From Pseudomonas sp. Irchel 3A7 (lineage in GTDB: Bacteria; Pseudomonadota; Gammaproteobacteria; Pseudomonadales; Pseudomonadaceae): 64,000 bases of DNA. How positions within the stretch are numbered: the stretch's first letter is position 1; each line of letters starts with the position of its first letter. Shown here piece by piece: positions 45,438-53,876 of the stretch. The position numbers and the translations under genes are program-made. The notes below the pieces were generated by a model that worked only from the letters and a program-made list of their open reading frames with translations, ran no database searches and had not been told where the DNA came from. The stretch is from positions 186,001-250,000 of the forward strand of contig NZ_FYED01000009.1 in the NCBI RefSeq assembly GCF_900187565.1, given 5' to 3'.

Positions 45438-46020
45438 ATCGAGCAAGAGGCGGATTGAACATCCACCACCCTCTCACACCACCGTGCGTACGGTTCCGTA
45501 TACGGCGGTTCAGGTTACACAACTAAGCCGGTTTATGTATTCAGAATCGAAACCAAACCGAGTCGATCCCAAAGTTTCTTCGGCAGCCCCTGATTCATAT
45601 GTGACGCTCCCGAGTTGCACCAAGGGCCCTGTTCCATTCGTCGATCACTACGGCTTCGGCTGACTTCTGTATGCTCATCCCGTCGCCTCTCGACGCTCGG
45701 TAGCACACTGGCAAGCGCACAGATCTCCCAGGGTAATTCGCGCGACTTTCCTACTTATGCCTGTCAGATATACGTCGCAGCGTTCCGTGCAACTATTGGC
45801 CTTCTCACCGCGCTGCACCGCCTCTATCCGCTTCCCGTTCGTCAGGCCAGCATTTTGCCTCGGGCTTCTTTTAGATTCGCAGTCACCCGCGACACCCTTG
45901 CCTTTGGCTAACACTTCCCCCCTTGCCGGGTGTTTAGAAGACTTACACCTCCAAGTCACCAGCGAGGCCACCACAGCCAAGCTGGTTGCGCTTGCGCGCA
46001 ACGCGCCATGCCTGGTGCAC
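45438..46020 (-). mobile_element. Group II intron derivative with collapsed maturase frame, copy 2
   Basis: On the minus strand it starts GTGCACCAGGCATGGCGCG, runs through domain I-IV-like sequence including CAGAAGTCAGCCGAAGCCGT, and reaches ATGAATCAGGGGCTGCCGAA, the usual start of the intron-encoded protein. That frame stops after 21 codons (45533-45598). Domain V (45478-45511: CCGTATACGGAACCGTACGC and ACGGTGG) and domain VI follow, ending CTCGAT. It is preceded by a terminator hairpin with seven T, a class C-type target. The protein is lost but much of the ribozyme remains. Confidence 0.8.
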
Positions 46021-46024
46021 CAAT

Positions 46025-46045
46025 AAAAAAACCGCATCACTGCGG
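46025..46045 (-). terminator. Terminator next to intron copy 2
   Basis: Minus strand: CCGCA-GTGA-TGCGG followed by seven T. It is a near-identical copy of the terminator at 47299 and belongs to the broken glycine-rich gene. Confidence 0.75.
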
Positions 46046-46067
46046 CATTTTATCGCTTGGGCGTTGT

Positions 46068-46345
46068 TCAATACGCCTTTTTGGATCTCGACGTGCCAGC
46101 CTTACTTAAACCTTTCGCGTCGTGATCGCCCGGTTTCGAGGCCGATATGGCACGGGCCTTGGTAATGCAACGGGTATCTTTGAAATGGGCGATGCCGGAC
46201 GTCGTTGTGCCACGCCCGTTATCGTCATTGCGCTCACTGCTGTAGTGATTGCCGCTGATGCCGTGGTTGCGAGTCGCATTGCCGGCATGATCGCTGGCCA
46301 ATCCTTGCCATGACCACTAATGGTAGAGTTGCCGGCGTGATCCGA
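46068..46345 (-). pseudogene. Broken partial copy of the glycine-rich gene
   Basis: Two frames together read SDHAGNSTISGHGK, then (after a one-base loss near 46303) ASDHAGNATRNHGISGNHYS and GLSKAGTS. These match the C-terminal half of the protein at 47344-47889. The signal peptide and poly-glycine tract are missing. Its terminator is also duplicated, so a block of about 320 bases was copied. Confidence 0.75.
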
Positions 46346-46560
46346 GGCGTTATGGCAAAGCAGAAAACGCAGGCGAAGCTTTTCAATTTGGCAATTTCTG
46401 TTGGAAAAAAGGCATCTTGAAAGAACTAAAATGGCCACCCAAATGATGCGAAACCCATATCTACCCATCACTACTGCAGTAATAACGATTTAAACCATCG
46501 TTGTTATACCAGCAGCAAAACGGTGATAGATCCGTATACGAACCAATATCTGCCTGCAAA

Positions 46561-46599
46561 GATGACAGATCTATTATTCAAATAGATCTGTCATCTTTT
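46561..46599. terminator. Long hairpin after the nucleotidyltransferase gene
   Basis: A 15-bp perfect stem GATGACAGATCTATT with a 5-base loop. On the minus strand only TTT follows; on the plus strand TTTT follows. Probably the end of the nucleotidyltransferase transcript. Confidence 0.65.
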
Positions 46600-46627
46600 C
46601 TTCGAGTTCCAGAAACCATCGGGATGA

Positions 46628-47188
46628 TCATTGAGGAAACACCCTGAGCCAAGGCCAGCGAGCCTGATAACTTTTTGCCTTCTGCTCAAACAGGTCCGGC
46701 TGCGGATTTTTCGGGTTGATGCGCAGAATCCCCTGTTCCGTGTCAGCCAGGCCGTGCGGCGCATAGACTTCGCCCGTTTCAACGTCCAGCCCGATACAGG
46801 TACCCGCCACCAGGTAACGATCGATCCCGTCTTTAGCTGACTGAAGCTGTGGATAGGGTTTGCCAAAACGTTGGCCGTACCAAAGGTGAACGCGGGCCTG
46901 ATTCTTGATTTCAATGTTGACATCAAGGTCCTGGAACAGGCGCCGGGCCGAGTGGATGACCTCATTCTCGACCTCCCAGGACAGGTCCGCATCGAAGTAG
47001 AAGACGTCGTAGTCCTTGATTCCCCAGTCCGTGGGTCGCTGCGACTGATGATTCCACACAGCCTGGAACAGGCAGCCTGCGGTGAGCATGCATTGATTCA
47101 GACCGAGCGCAGGTAAGCGCGAGGTGATTTGAGCATTGACTGGATTGGTCATCGCGATGCTGACCAGTGTTTCGGCTGTCAGTGTCAT
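46628..47188 (-). CDS. Nucleotidyltransferase-family protein (COG3575/DUF925 type)
   Basis: 186 aa, cytoplasmic. LTAGCLFQAVWNHQSQRPTD and WGIKDYDVFYFDADLSWE carry the Gly-x-x-Phe and Asp-x-Asp features of this nucleotidyltransferase group; LVAGTCIGLDVETGEVYAPH and YQARWPWLRVFP close it. The cellular role is unknown. The ATG at 47188 has AGGGA at proper distance; ATG 47194 lies too close to it. The gene lies between the glycine-rich gene and its broken copy. Confidence 0.85.
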   Translation of the reverse strand: MTLTAETLVSIAMTNPVNAQITSRLPALGLNQCMLTAGCLFQAVWNHQSQRPTDWGIKDYDVFYFDADLSWEVENEVIHSARRLFQDLDVNIEIKNQARVHLWYGQRFGKPYPQLQSAKDGIDRYLVAGTCIGLDVETGEVYAPHGLADTEQGILRINPKNPQPDLFEQKAKSYQARWPWLRVFPQ

Positions 47189-47298
47189 TTCCATTCCCTG
47201 GTGATAAAAAAGACGCCGCCAGTTTAACCCGCCCTACCCGTTGCCTGACCACACCGGAAAACGCTTTCGGCCTCGCACAATGACTTCATTTCGGGCAT

Positions 47299-47326
47299 AA
47301 AAAAACCGCATCACTGCGGTTTTTTT
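47299..47326. terminator. Bidirectional terminator after the glycine-rich gene
   Basis: Seven A, CCGCA-TCAC-TGCGG, then seven T. It can end transcripts from both sides. Confidence 0.8.
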
Positions 47327-47343
47327 CAATTGCCTGCGCTTGC

Positions 47344-47889
47344 TTAATGGGATTTATTCGAGCCAGCGTTGCTCAACCCTTTCGCATTGTGGTCACCCGG
47401 CGTCGAGGCCGAAATGGCCCGGGCTTTGCTGATGCCACGGGTATCTTTGGAATGAGCGATGCCGGAAGTCGTGGTGCCATGCCCATTATCATCGTTGCGC
47501 TCACTGCCATAGTGATTGCCGCTGGTGCCATGGTTACGTGTGGCCTTGCCCGCATGGTCGCTGGCCAGTCCTTTGCCGTGACCATTGCTGGTGGACTTGC
47601 CGGCGTGATCCGAGCCGCTGCGGCCGCCGCCAACGCCTGCGCCATGGCCACCACCGTTACCGCCACCGTGGCCACCGCCATTGCCTCCGCCGTGACCGCC
47701 GCCGCCACCACCACCACCACCACCACCACCACCACCACCACCACCACCACCACCACCACCACCACCACCACCACCTTCTTTGGCGTGTGCGGAACTGATG
47801 ATGGAAAGGTCAGCAGGCAATAACGGGGCGGCTGCGAGCATCATGGCGCAGGACAGGACAGCGGCGAGACTCTTGTTGTTTAAAAGCAT
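47344..47889 (-). CDS. Secreted glycine-rich protein with long poly-Gly tract
   Basis: 181 aa. A signal peptide ends at SSAHA|KE near residue 36. A run of 27 glycines follows, then GGGHGGGNGG-type repeats, then a hydrophilic C-terminus with two SDHAGK(S/A)T units (GSDHAGKSTSNGHGKGLASD) rich in His, Asn and Gly. No enzyme motif; it could be a surface or metal-binding protein. GGAAGC precedes the ATG. A partial, broken copy is at 46068-46345. Confidence 0.8.
   Translation of the reverse strand: MLLNNKSLAAVLSCAMMLAAAPLLPADLSIISSAHAKEGGGGGGGGGGGGGGGGGGGGGGGGGGGHGGGNGGGHGGGNGGGHGAGVGGGRSGSDHAGKSTSNGHGKGLASDHAGKATRNHGTSGNHYGSERNDDNGHGTTTSGIAHSKDTRGISKARAISASTPGDHNAKGLSNAGSNKSH
47707..47775. repeat. 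Perfect trinucleotide repeat (ACC)23
   Basis: Twenty-three uninterrupted ACC units code 23 of the 27 consecutive glycines (GGT codons on the minus strand). Slippage would change tract length in whole codons. Confidence 0.95.
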
Positions 47890-47973
47890 GATTGCTTCCG
47901 TAGGGTTGATTTCGCGTGTCGTATGACGCGTTAAAACCCAGACAGTTCAAGTCCCGGCGACGGGCGGAAATGC

Positions 47974-48426
47974 CTAATCAAAAGCGCCGTTGAGCACTTC
48001 ATAGATAAGCCCGGTCGCCAGTGCGACCAGAATCAAATCCGTGCCCACTTGCTGCCATTCGTACCCGTCGTAATGCGGCAGTCTGCCGATCAACCGGCCA
48101 TCGAGCTTTTTCGCAATTCCCGGCGGCAGCGGCTTGCCTCGGGCGAGGTTCTTTTGAATACCGGGAGGCAAGGCAGGACCGGGGCTCCAGTAGTCGCGAT
48201 AATCGCCGACAATCCCGAGCACGTTTGCGTGATTGATACTGGGACCATTATCCCAATCGCCGCCCCCGGACTTTTTGCCTTTGTTTCCATGGTCCTGGGC
48301 ATTGTGCGGGTTTCCCTTGGCGTTTCCCTGGCCTTTTCCATTGCCGGGATCAGCCAAAGCGGTTACGGAGCCGCAAACCAACGCAAGGCATGTAACAGCT
48401 GCAATCAACGAGCTGGATCTGGACAT
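47974..48426 (-). CDS. CigR/RcnB-like exported protein
   Basis: 150 aa. Signal peptide MSRSSSLIAAVTCLALVCGS ends near ALA|D (residue 25), followed by a Gly/Asn/Lys-rich stretch, then LPPGIQKNLARGKPLPPGIA and LPHYDGYEWQQVGTDLILVA, the CigR/RcnB pattern with a hydrophobic C-terminal segment. CigR is an anti-virulence or envelope protein in Salmonella; the function here is unknown. AAGGAA supports the ATG at 48426 over the one at 48441. Confidence 0.82.
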   Translation of the reverse strand: MSRSSSLIAAVTCLALVCGSVTALADPGNGKGQGNAKGNPHNAQDHGNKGKKSGGGDWDNGPSINHANVLGIVGDYRDYWSPGPALPPGIQKNLARGKPLPPGIAKKLDGRLIGRLPHYDGYEWQQVGTDLILVALATGLIYEVLNGAFD

Positions 48427-48493
48427 GAGTCGTTCCTTCATGGCGGGAGGTTTCCTGTGAAATTTAGACGCCATTGATGAGCGTAGTTCAGAG

Positions 48494-48532
48494 CAAAAAA
48501 AATCCGACGCTTGAATGTGCGTCGGATTTTTT
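48494..48532. terminator. Bidirectional terminator after puuR
   Basis: AATCCGACGC / GCGTCGGATT stem with an 8-base loop, A-run before and T-run after. It ends the puuR transcript reading leftward. Confidence 0.85.
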
Positions 48533-48586
48533 GTATCGCAGGGTGAAAGCAGTTTCAACACGCCAGCCAATCAGGCCTCGCCATCC

Positions 48587-49135
48587 TCAGAAGTTCGCCG
48601 GGGTGTTCGCGCTGATGATCTCCGCCTCATCCTGCCCGATATTGCGAAACCGATGCGGCAAGGTCGTCGGAAAGTAATAGCCATCCCCGGCATTGAGCAC
48701 ACTGATCTGCCCATCCACGGTCAACTCAACCGTGCCCCGCGTCACCAGCCCGCACTCCTCGCCTTCGGAGTGCACGATCGGCTCTTCCCCGGAACTGGCA
48801 CCCGGTGCGTACTGCTCGCGCAGCAGGCGCATCTGCCGGCTCGGGACGGAGGCGCCGATCAGCAGCAAGCGCAGGCCGTGGCGGCCGAGGTCGGGTTGTT
48901 CGTTGGCGCGGAAGACGTATTGGTGTTCGCGCGGGGGTTGGTCGAAGGTGAAGAAGTCCGCCAGGGACATGGGGATGCCTTCGAGCAGTTTTTTCAGGGA
49001 ACTGACCGAGGGGCTGACGCGGTTCTGTTCGATCAGCGAGATGGTGGCATTGGTGACGCCGCTACGGCGGGCCAGCTCGCGCTGGGACAGTTTGTAGCTT
49101 TCGCGTACTAATTTGAGTCGTGAGCCCGTATCCAT
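48587..49135 (-). CDS. puuR: XRE-cupin repressor of polyamine genes, PuuR-like
   Basis: 182 aa. The N-terminal XRE helix-turn-helix is LSQRELARRSGVTNATISLI, followed by EQNRVSPSVSSLKKLL; the C-terminal cupin has HSEGEECGLVTRGTVELTVD and LPHRFRN. It aligns over its length with recalled E. coli PuuR (185 aa), which represses puu genes and is released by putrescine. Here it lies downstream of puuA-puuC-puuB on the same strand. The start at 49135 fits the family; ATG 49153 adds six residues. Confidence 0.87.
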   Translation of the reverse strand: MDTGSRLKLVRESYKLSQRELARRSGVTNATISLIEQNRVSPSVSSLKKLLEGIPMSLADFFTFDQPPREHQYVFRANEQPDLGRHGLRLLLIGASVPSRQMRLLREQYAPGASSGEEPIVHSEGEECGLVTRGTVELTVDGQISVLNAGDGYYFPTTLPHRFRNIGQDEAEIISANTPANF

Positions 49136-49156
49136 GACAGCCTTATGTGCCAACCC

Positions 49157-49240
49157 GCAGGAGCGAGTTTGCCCGCGATTTCGATCTGAACTACAGCGTC
49201 GGCCGAACCAACGCTATCGCGAGCAAGCTTCGCTCCTACA
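49157..49240. repeat. Diverged REP pair, TGTAGGAGCGAGC family
   Basis: Left arm GCAGGAGCGAGTTTGCCCGC and right arm GCGAGCAAGCTTCGCTCCTA, each with mismatches, just upstream of puuR. Confidence 0.65.
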
Positions 49241-49394
49241 GTGATAATGGAAGGGTGGAGAGCAGGCGCGGATCACGCCGTTTTCCGGTCCCGGAAACGT
49301 GAAAGGCGGCTATTAAATCACGTTTGTTGGTGTTGCTCAGCAGGTTCGATAAACGGCTGAATAAAAAGGCCGCCGGTCCTGATGTTACACAAAC

Positions 49395-49482
49395 TGTGGG
49401 AGCGAGCCTGCTCGCGAAAGCGGTGTATCAGGCGACATCAGGGTTGGCTGATATGGCCTTCGCGAGCAGGCTCGCTCCCACA
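49395..49482. repeat. REPIN, TGTGGGAGCGAGCC family
   Basis: Inverted arms, 88 bases, between puuR and puuB. Confidence 0.9.
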
Positions 49483-49500
49483 GGGGATCGCGGTGATAGC

Positions 49501-50778
49501 TTAGATACCGAAACGGTCGCGCAGCGAGTAGTACACGGCGCCCATGGCGGTGAGCGGCGCGGAGAACGTGCGCCCGCCGATCATTGGCATGTGCGGCAGC
49601 GAGGCGAAGGCGTCGAAGCGCTCGGCGTCGCCGCGGATCATTTCCGAGATCAGTTTACCGGCCAGGTGCGAACAGGTGACGCCGTGGCCGCTGTAGCCCT
49701 GCATGTAATAGGCGTTTTTCTCGATACGGCCGAATTGCGGCATGCGCGACATGGTCAGCAGGAAGTTGCCGGTCCAGCGGTAGTCGATCTTCACGTCCTT
49801 CAGTTGCGGGAAGGTCTTGAGGATTTTCGGGCGGATCAACTGCTCGATATCGTCCGGTTCGCGGGCGCCGTAGACCACGCCGCCACCGTAGAGCAAGCGG
49901 TTGTCGGCGGTCAGGCGGAAGTAGTCGAGCAGGTAGTTGCAGTCTTCGACGCAATAGTTGTTGGTGATCAGGCTCTTGGCCTGTTTTTCCGACAACGGCT
50001 CGGTGACGACGATCTGCGATCCGCAAGGCATGCTCTTGCTGGTCACACGATTGTCCAGGCCCTGCGGCAGGTAGGCGTTACCGGCGATCAACAGGTACTT
50101 GGCCCGTACCACGCCCTTGGCGGTGCGCACGGTGATCGGTTCGCCGTAGGTGATTTCCACCGCCGCCGATTGTTCGAAAATCTTGCCACCCAGGCCGATG
50201 ATCGCCGAGGCTTCGCCGAGGGCCAGGTTCAGCGGGTGAATGTGCCCGCCCTGCATGTCCAGCAGGCCGCCGACATAGTTGTCGCAACCCACTTCGCGCT
50301 TGATATCCGACTCACTGAGCAGGGTCAGGTTCTTGTTGCCGTAGCGCTCCCAGCTCTTCTTCTGCTCGGCCAGGCCCTTGAACTGTTTCTTGTTCAGCGC
50401 GGCAAAGATGCCGCCCGGACGGTAGTCGCACTGGATGTCATAGTGCTGTATGCGCTGACGGATGATGTCGGCGCCTTCGAAAATCATGCTGCCGAGCACT
50501 TCAGCGGTCTTGTCGCCATAGCGCTCTTCGATGACATCGACGTCGCGGCTGTAGGAGTTGACCAGTTGACCGCCGTTGCGACCGCTGGCGCCGAAGCCGA
50601 CTTTTGCCGCTTCGAGTACGGTGACGCTGTAGCCCGCCTCGGCGAGGAACAGCGCCGAGGACAGGCCGGTGTAGCCGGCGCCGATCACACAGACGTCGCA
50701 TTCCACCCGCTCTTCAAGTACCGGAAAGTCACCGGTGAAGTTGCGGGTGGCGGCGTAGTAGCTGTTTACATGTTTCAT
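49501..50778 (-). CDS. puuB: Gamma-glutamylputrescine oxidase, second copy
   Basis: 425 aa FAD enzyme that oxidises gamma-glutamylputrescine to the aldehyde. The Rossmann motif CVIGAGYTGLSSALFLAEAG is near residue 31; GASGRNGGQLVNSYSRDVD and QGYSGHGVTCSHLAGK follow. Length matches E. coli PuuB (426). The start at 50778 is chosen because MKHVNSYYAATRNF matches the family; the frame further right runs into puuC antisense sequence. It follows puuC by 53 bases on the same strand. Confidence 0.92.
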   Translation of the reverse strand: MKHVNSYYAATRNFTGDFPVLEERVECDVCVIGAGYTGLSSALFLAEAGYSVTVLEAAKVGFGASGRNGGQLVNSYSRDVDVIEERYGDKTAEVLGSMIFEGADIIRQRIQHYDIQCDYRPGGIFAALNKKQFKGLAEQKKSWERYGNKNLTLLSESDIKREVGCDNYVGGLLDMQGGHIHPLNLALGEASAIIGLGGKIFEQSAAVEITYGEPITVRTAKGVVRAKYLLIAGNAYLPQGLDNRVTSKSMPCGSQIVVTEPLSEKQAKSLITNNYCVEDCNYLLDYFRLTADNRLLYGGGVVYGAREPDDIEQLIRPKILKTFPQLKDVKIDYRWTGNFLLTMSRMPQFGRIEKNAYYMQGYSGHGVTCSHLAGKLISEMIRGDAERFDAFASLPHMPMIGGRTFSAPLTAMGAVYYSLRDRFGI

Positions 50779-50831
50779 AAGATTCTCCGATGGCCGCCGG
50801 CACAACCGGCGGCCGCCGCTTTTATTGTTAT

Positions 50832-52322
50832 TTAGAGCTTGATCCAGGTCGCTTTGAGTTCGGTGTACTTGTCGAACGCATGCAGCGATTTGTCCCGGCC
50901 ATTGCCTGACTGCTTGAACCCGCCGAACGGCGCGGTCATGTCGCCGCCGTCGTACTGGTTGACCCAGACGCTGCCGGCGCGCAAGCCACGGGCGAAGGTG
51001 TGGGCCTTGCTCAGGTTGCTGGTCCACACGCCTGCCGCCAGACCGAAGATGCTGTCGTTGGCGATCGCCAGGGCTTCTTCAGCCGTGTCGAAGGTAATCA
51101 GCGACAGTACCGGGCCGAAGATTTCTTCACGGGCAATGGTCATGGCGTTGGTCACGCCGTCGAAAATCGCTGGCTCGACGTACAGGCCACCGGTGTCCTC
51201 CAGGGTGCGTTGACCACCGGCAATCAGCTCGGCGCCCTGCTCTTTGCCGATGTCGATGTAACGCAGCACGTTGTCCAGCTGTCGCTGATCGACGACCGCG
51301 CCAACGGTGGTCGCTGGATCAAGCGCATGCCCCGGTTTCCACGCTTGCAGGGCTTCCACCAGCAGCGGGATGAACTGGTCACGGATCGAACGCTCCACCA
51401 GCAGACGCGAGCCGGCGGTGCAGACTTCGCCCTGGTTGAAGGCGATACCGCTGGCCGCGGCCTGGGCCGCCACGCGCAGGTCCGGCGCGTCGGCGAACAC
51501 CACGTGCGGGCTCTTGCCACCGGCTTCCAGCCAGACGCGTTTCATGTTGCTTTGTCCGGCGTAGATCATCAGTTGCTTGGCAATCGCCGTCGAGCCGGTG
51601 AACGCCAGCACGTCGACATCCATGTGCAGCGCCAGGGCCTTGCCGACGGTATGACCGTAGCCTGGCAACACGTTGAACACGCCCTTTGGAATACCGGCAT
51701 CCAAAGCCAGCTGCGCGATGCGGATCGCAGTCAGTGGCGATTTTTCCGAAGGCTTGAGGATGAACGAGTTACCCGCCGCCAGTGCCGGAGCGAATTTCCA
51801 GCTGGCCATGATCAGCGGGAAGTTCCACGGCACGATGGCCGCGACCACGCCGGCCGGCTCACGGGTGACCAGACCCAGCTGATCACGGGGTGTGGCAGCG
51901 ACTTCGTCGTAAATCTTGTCGATGGCTTCGGCGGTCCAGCGGATCGCGTTGGCGGTCGCCGGGATGTCGACGTTCATCGAGTCGCTGATGGGTTTACCCA
52001 TGTCCAGGGTTTCCAGCAGCGCCAGTTCTTCCCGGTTAGCCAGGATCAGATCGGCGAAGCGGATCAGGATGCGTTTGCGTTCGACCGGGGCGAGGTTGGC
52101 CCAGATGCCGGACTCGAAGGTACGGCGTGCAACGGCGACCGCCGCGTTGGCATCGGCTTCGTCGGTGCTGGCGACGTTCGCCAGGAAACGGCCGTCCACG
52201 GGGCTGATGCATTCGAACGTGGCACCGCTGGCGGCCGGGCAGTATTGACCGTCGATGAAGGCACGGCTTTCGATGTTGAGGGACTGGAAGCGTTGCTCCC
52301 AGTCGCTGCGAGTGATTGTCAT
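50832..52322 (-). CDS. puuC: Gamma-glutamyl-gamma-aminobutyraldehyde dehydrogenase
   Basis: 496 aa NAD(P)-dependent aldehyde dehydrogenase. IVPWNFPLIMASWKFAPALA and AFTGSTAIAKQLM bind the cofactor, LEAGGKSPHVVF carries the catalytic glutamate, and FNQGEVCTAGSRLLVERSI the catalytic cysteine. Length equals E. coli PuuC (495). It oxidises the aldehyde from PuuB. The start MTITRSDWEQRF at 52322 is chosen; the longer frame to 52478 reads through a REPIN. It is followed by puuB on the same strand. Confidence 0.93.
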   Translation of the reverse strand: MTITRSDWEQRFQSLNIESRAFIDGQYCPAASGATFECISPVDGRFLANVASTDEADANAAVAVARRTFESGIWANLAPVERKRILIRFADLILANREELALLETLDMGKPISDSMNVDIPATANAIRWTAEAIDKIYDEVAATPRDQLGLVTREPAGVVAAIVPWNFPLIMASWKFAPALAAGNSFILKPSEKSPLTAIRIAQLALDAGIPKGVFNVLPGYGHTVGKALALHMDVDVLAFTGSTAIAKQLMIYAGQSNMKRVWLEAGGKSPHVVFADAPDLRVAAQAAASGIAFNQGEVCTAGSRLLVERSIRDQFIPLLVEALQAWKPGHALDPATTVGAVVDQRQLDNVLRYIDIGKEQGAELIAGGQRTLEDTGGLYVEPAIFDGVTNAMTIAREEIFGPVLSLITFDTAEEALAIANDSIFGLAAGVWTSNLSKAHTFARGLRAGSVWVNQYDGGDMTAPFGGFKQSGNGRDKSLHAFDKYTELKATWIKL

Positions 52323-52389
52323 GGTTGTGACTCGACGCAGGGGAATAAGTGGTCGCATTCCCATAGGGTTTTTGTGTCGGGCACCGAAC

Positions 52390-52479
52390 TGTGGGAGCGA
52401 GCCTGCTCGCGAAGGCGGAGTGTCAGGCAACATCAATGTTGAATGTGCCGCCCTCTTCGCGAGCAGGCTCGCTCCCACA
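52390..52479. repeat. REPIN, TGTGGGAGCGAGCC family
   Basis: Inverted arms, 90 bases, between puuA and puuC. Confidence 0.9.
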
Positions 52480-52499
52480 ATTGATCGGTGTTGTTCGTC

Positions 52500-53876
52500 C
52501 TAAACGGTGTGCAAGTACCAGTTGTACTCAAGGTCCGAGATGGAGTTTTCGAACTCGGCCAGTTCGCTTTCCTTGCACGCCACGAACACGTCGATGTACA
52601 TCGGGTCGATGTACTTGGCCATGACTTCGCTGTCGTCCAGCTCGCGCAGTGCGTCACGCAGGTTGTTCGGCAGGCTTTGTTCGTTCTGCTCGTAGCTGTT
52701 GCCTTCCACCGGCGCGCCGGGTTCGATCTGGTTGGTCAGGCCGTGGTGCACACCGGCCAGGACCGAGGCCATCAGCAGGTATGGGTTGGCGTCGGCGCCG
52801 GCTACACGGTGCTCGATGCGCACGGCGTCCTTTGAGCCGGTCGGTACACGTACCGCCACGGTACGGTTGTCGATGCCCCAGCTCGGCGAGTTCGGCACGT
52901 AGAACTGTGCGCCGAAACGGCGGTAGGAGTTGACGTTCGGGCAGAGGAACGCCATCTGCGCCGGCAGGGTCTCGAGCACACCGCCGATCGCGTGTCGCAG
53001 CGCGGCGTTCTGCTCGGGATCCTCGCTGGCAAAGATGTTGTTGCCTTCCTTGTCGAGAATCGAAATGTGCACGTGCAGACCGTTGCCCGCCTGGCCTGGA
53101 TACGGCTTGGCCATGAAGGTGGTGTCCATCTCGTGGTCGTAGGCGATGTTCTTCACCAGACGCTTGAGCAGCACCGCGTAGTCGCAGGCCTTTATAGGAT
53201 CGGCCACGTGGTGCAGGTTGACTTCGAACTGCGCCGGAGCGCTTTCCTTGACGATGGCGTCAGCCGGGATGCCCTGCTCTTTCGCGCCTTCGAGGATGTC
53301 TTGCAGGCAGTCGACGTATTCGTCGAGGTCGTCGATCAGGTAGACCTGGGTGGACATCGGACGCTTGCCCGACACCGGCGAACGTGGCGATTGCGGACGA
53401 CCGTTCACGTTGTCCTGGTCGATCAGGTAGAACTCCAGTTCGAACGCGGCGCAGATGGTCAGGCCCAGGTCGTCGAATTTGCGCACGACATTGGCCAGCA
53501 CTTCGCGCGGATCGGCGAAGAACGGCTCACCTTCCAGTTCGTGCATGGTCATCAGCAGTTGTGCGGTCGGGCGCTTCTGCCAGGGCTCGATGCTCAGGGT
53601 GCCGGGGATCGGGTAGCAGATCCGGTCGGAGTCGCCGATGTCCAGGCCCAGGCCGGTGCTTTCCACCGTGGAGCCGTTGATGTCCAGCGCAAACAGAGAC
53701 GCCGGCAGGTTGATGCCTTTCTCGTAAACCTTATGGAGACTGGTGCGTTCGATGCGCTTGCCGCGCACCACACCGTTCATATCCGCAATCAGAAGGTCGA
53801 CGTACAAAACCTCAGGATATTTCTTAAGGAATGCGTTTGCTTCGTTGAGTTGAACGGTACGCAGAGGGACCGACAT
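52500..53876 (-). CDS. puuA: Gamma-glutamylputrescine synthetase, second copy
   Basis: 458 aa glutamine-synthetase-fold enzyme, first step of the Puu pathway: it joins glutamate to putrescine with ATP. Blocks include LLIADMNGVVRGKRIERTSL, CAAFELEFYLIDQD, GNGLHVHISILDKEG, CPNVNSYRRFG, WGIDNRTVAVRVP and EHRVAGADANPYL. AGGTG precedes the ATG. It is divergent from puuD and heads the puuA-puuC-puuB run. It is clearly different from the copy at 26216, so the two probably use different amines. Confidence 0.92.
   Translation of the reverse strand: MSVPLRTVQLNEANAFLKKYPEVLYVDLLIADMNGVVRGKRIERTSLHKVYEKGINLPASLFALDINGSTVESTGLGLDIGDSDRICYPIPGTLSIEPWQKRPTAQLLMTMHELEGEPFFADPREVLANVVRKFDDLGLTICAAFELEFYLIDQDNVNGRPQSPRSPVSGKRPMSTQVYLIDDLDEYVDCLQDILEGAKEQGIPADAIVKESAPAQFEVNLHHVADPIKACDYAVLLKRLVKNIAYDHEMDTTFMAKPYPGQAGNGLHVHISILDKEGNNIFASEDPEQNAALRHAIGGVLETLPAQMAFLCPNVNSYRRFGAQFYVPNSPSWGIDNRTVAVRVPTGSKDAVRIEHRVAGADANPYLLMASVLAGVHHGLTNQIEPGAPVEGNSYEQNEQSLPNNLRDALRELDDSEVMAKYIDPMYIDVFVACKESELAEFENSISDLEYNWYLHTV

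Noticed and set aside
45615..45911. 98-codon frame on the plus strand within intron copy 2
   Set aside because: The sequence is ribozyme sequence read in reverse; the frame has no start signal.
47701..47775. Short regular repeats resembling an array
   Set aside because: It is a trinucleotide tract within a coding gene, not a CRISPR; there are no spacers.
49324..50835. Open frame of 503 codons opposite puuB
   Set aside because: Its start is inside a REPIN translation and the rest is antisense to puuB.
51000..52442. Open frame of 480 codons opposite puuC
   Set aside because: Antisense shadow; puuC has its catalytic residues and proper start on the minus strand.
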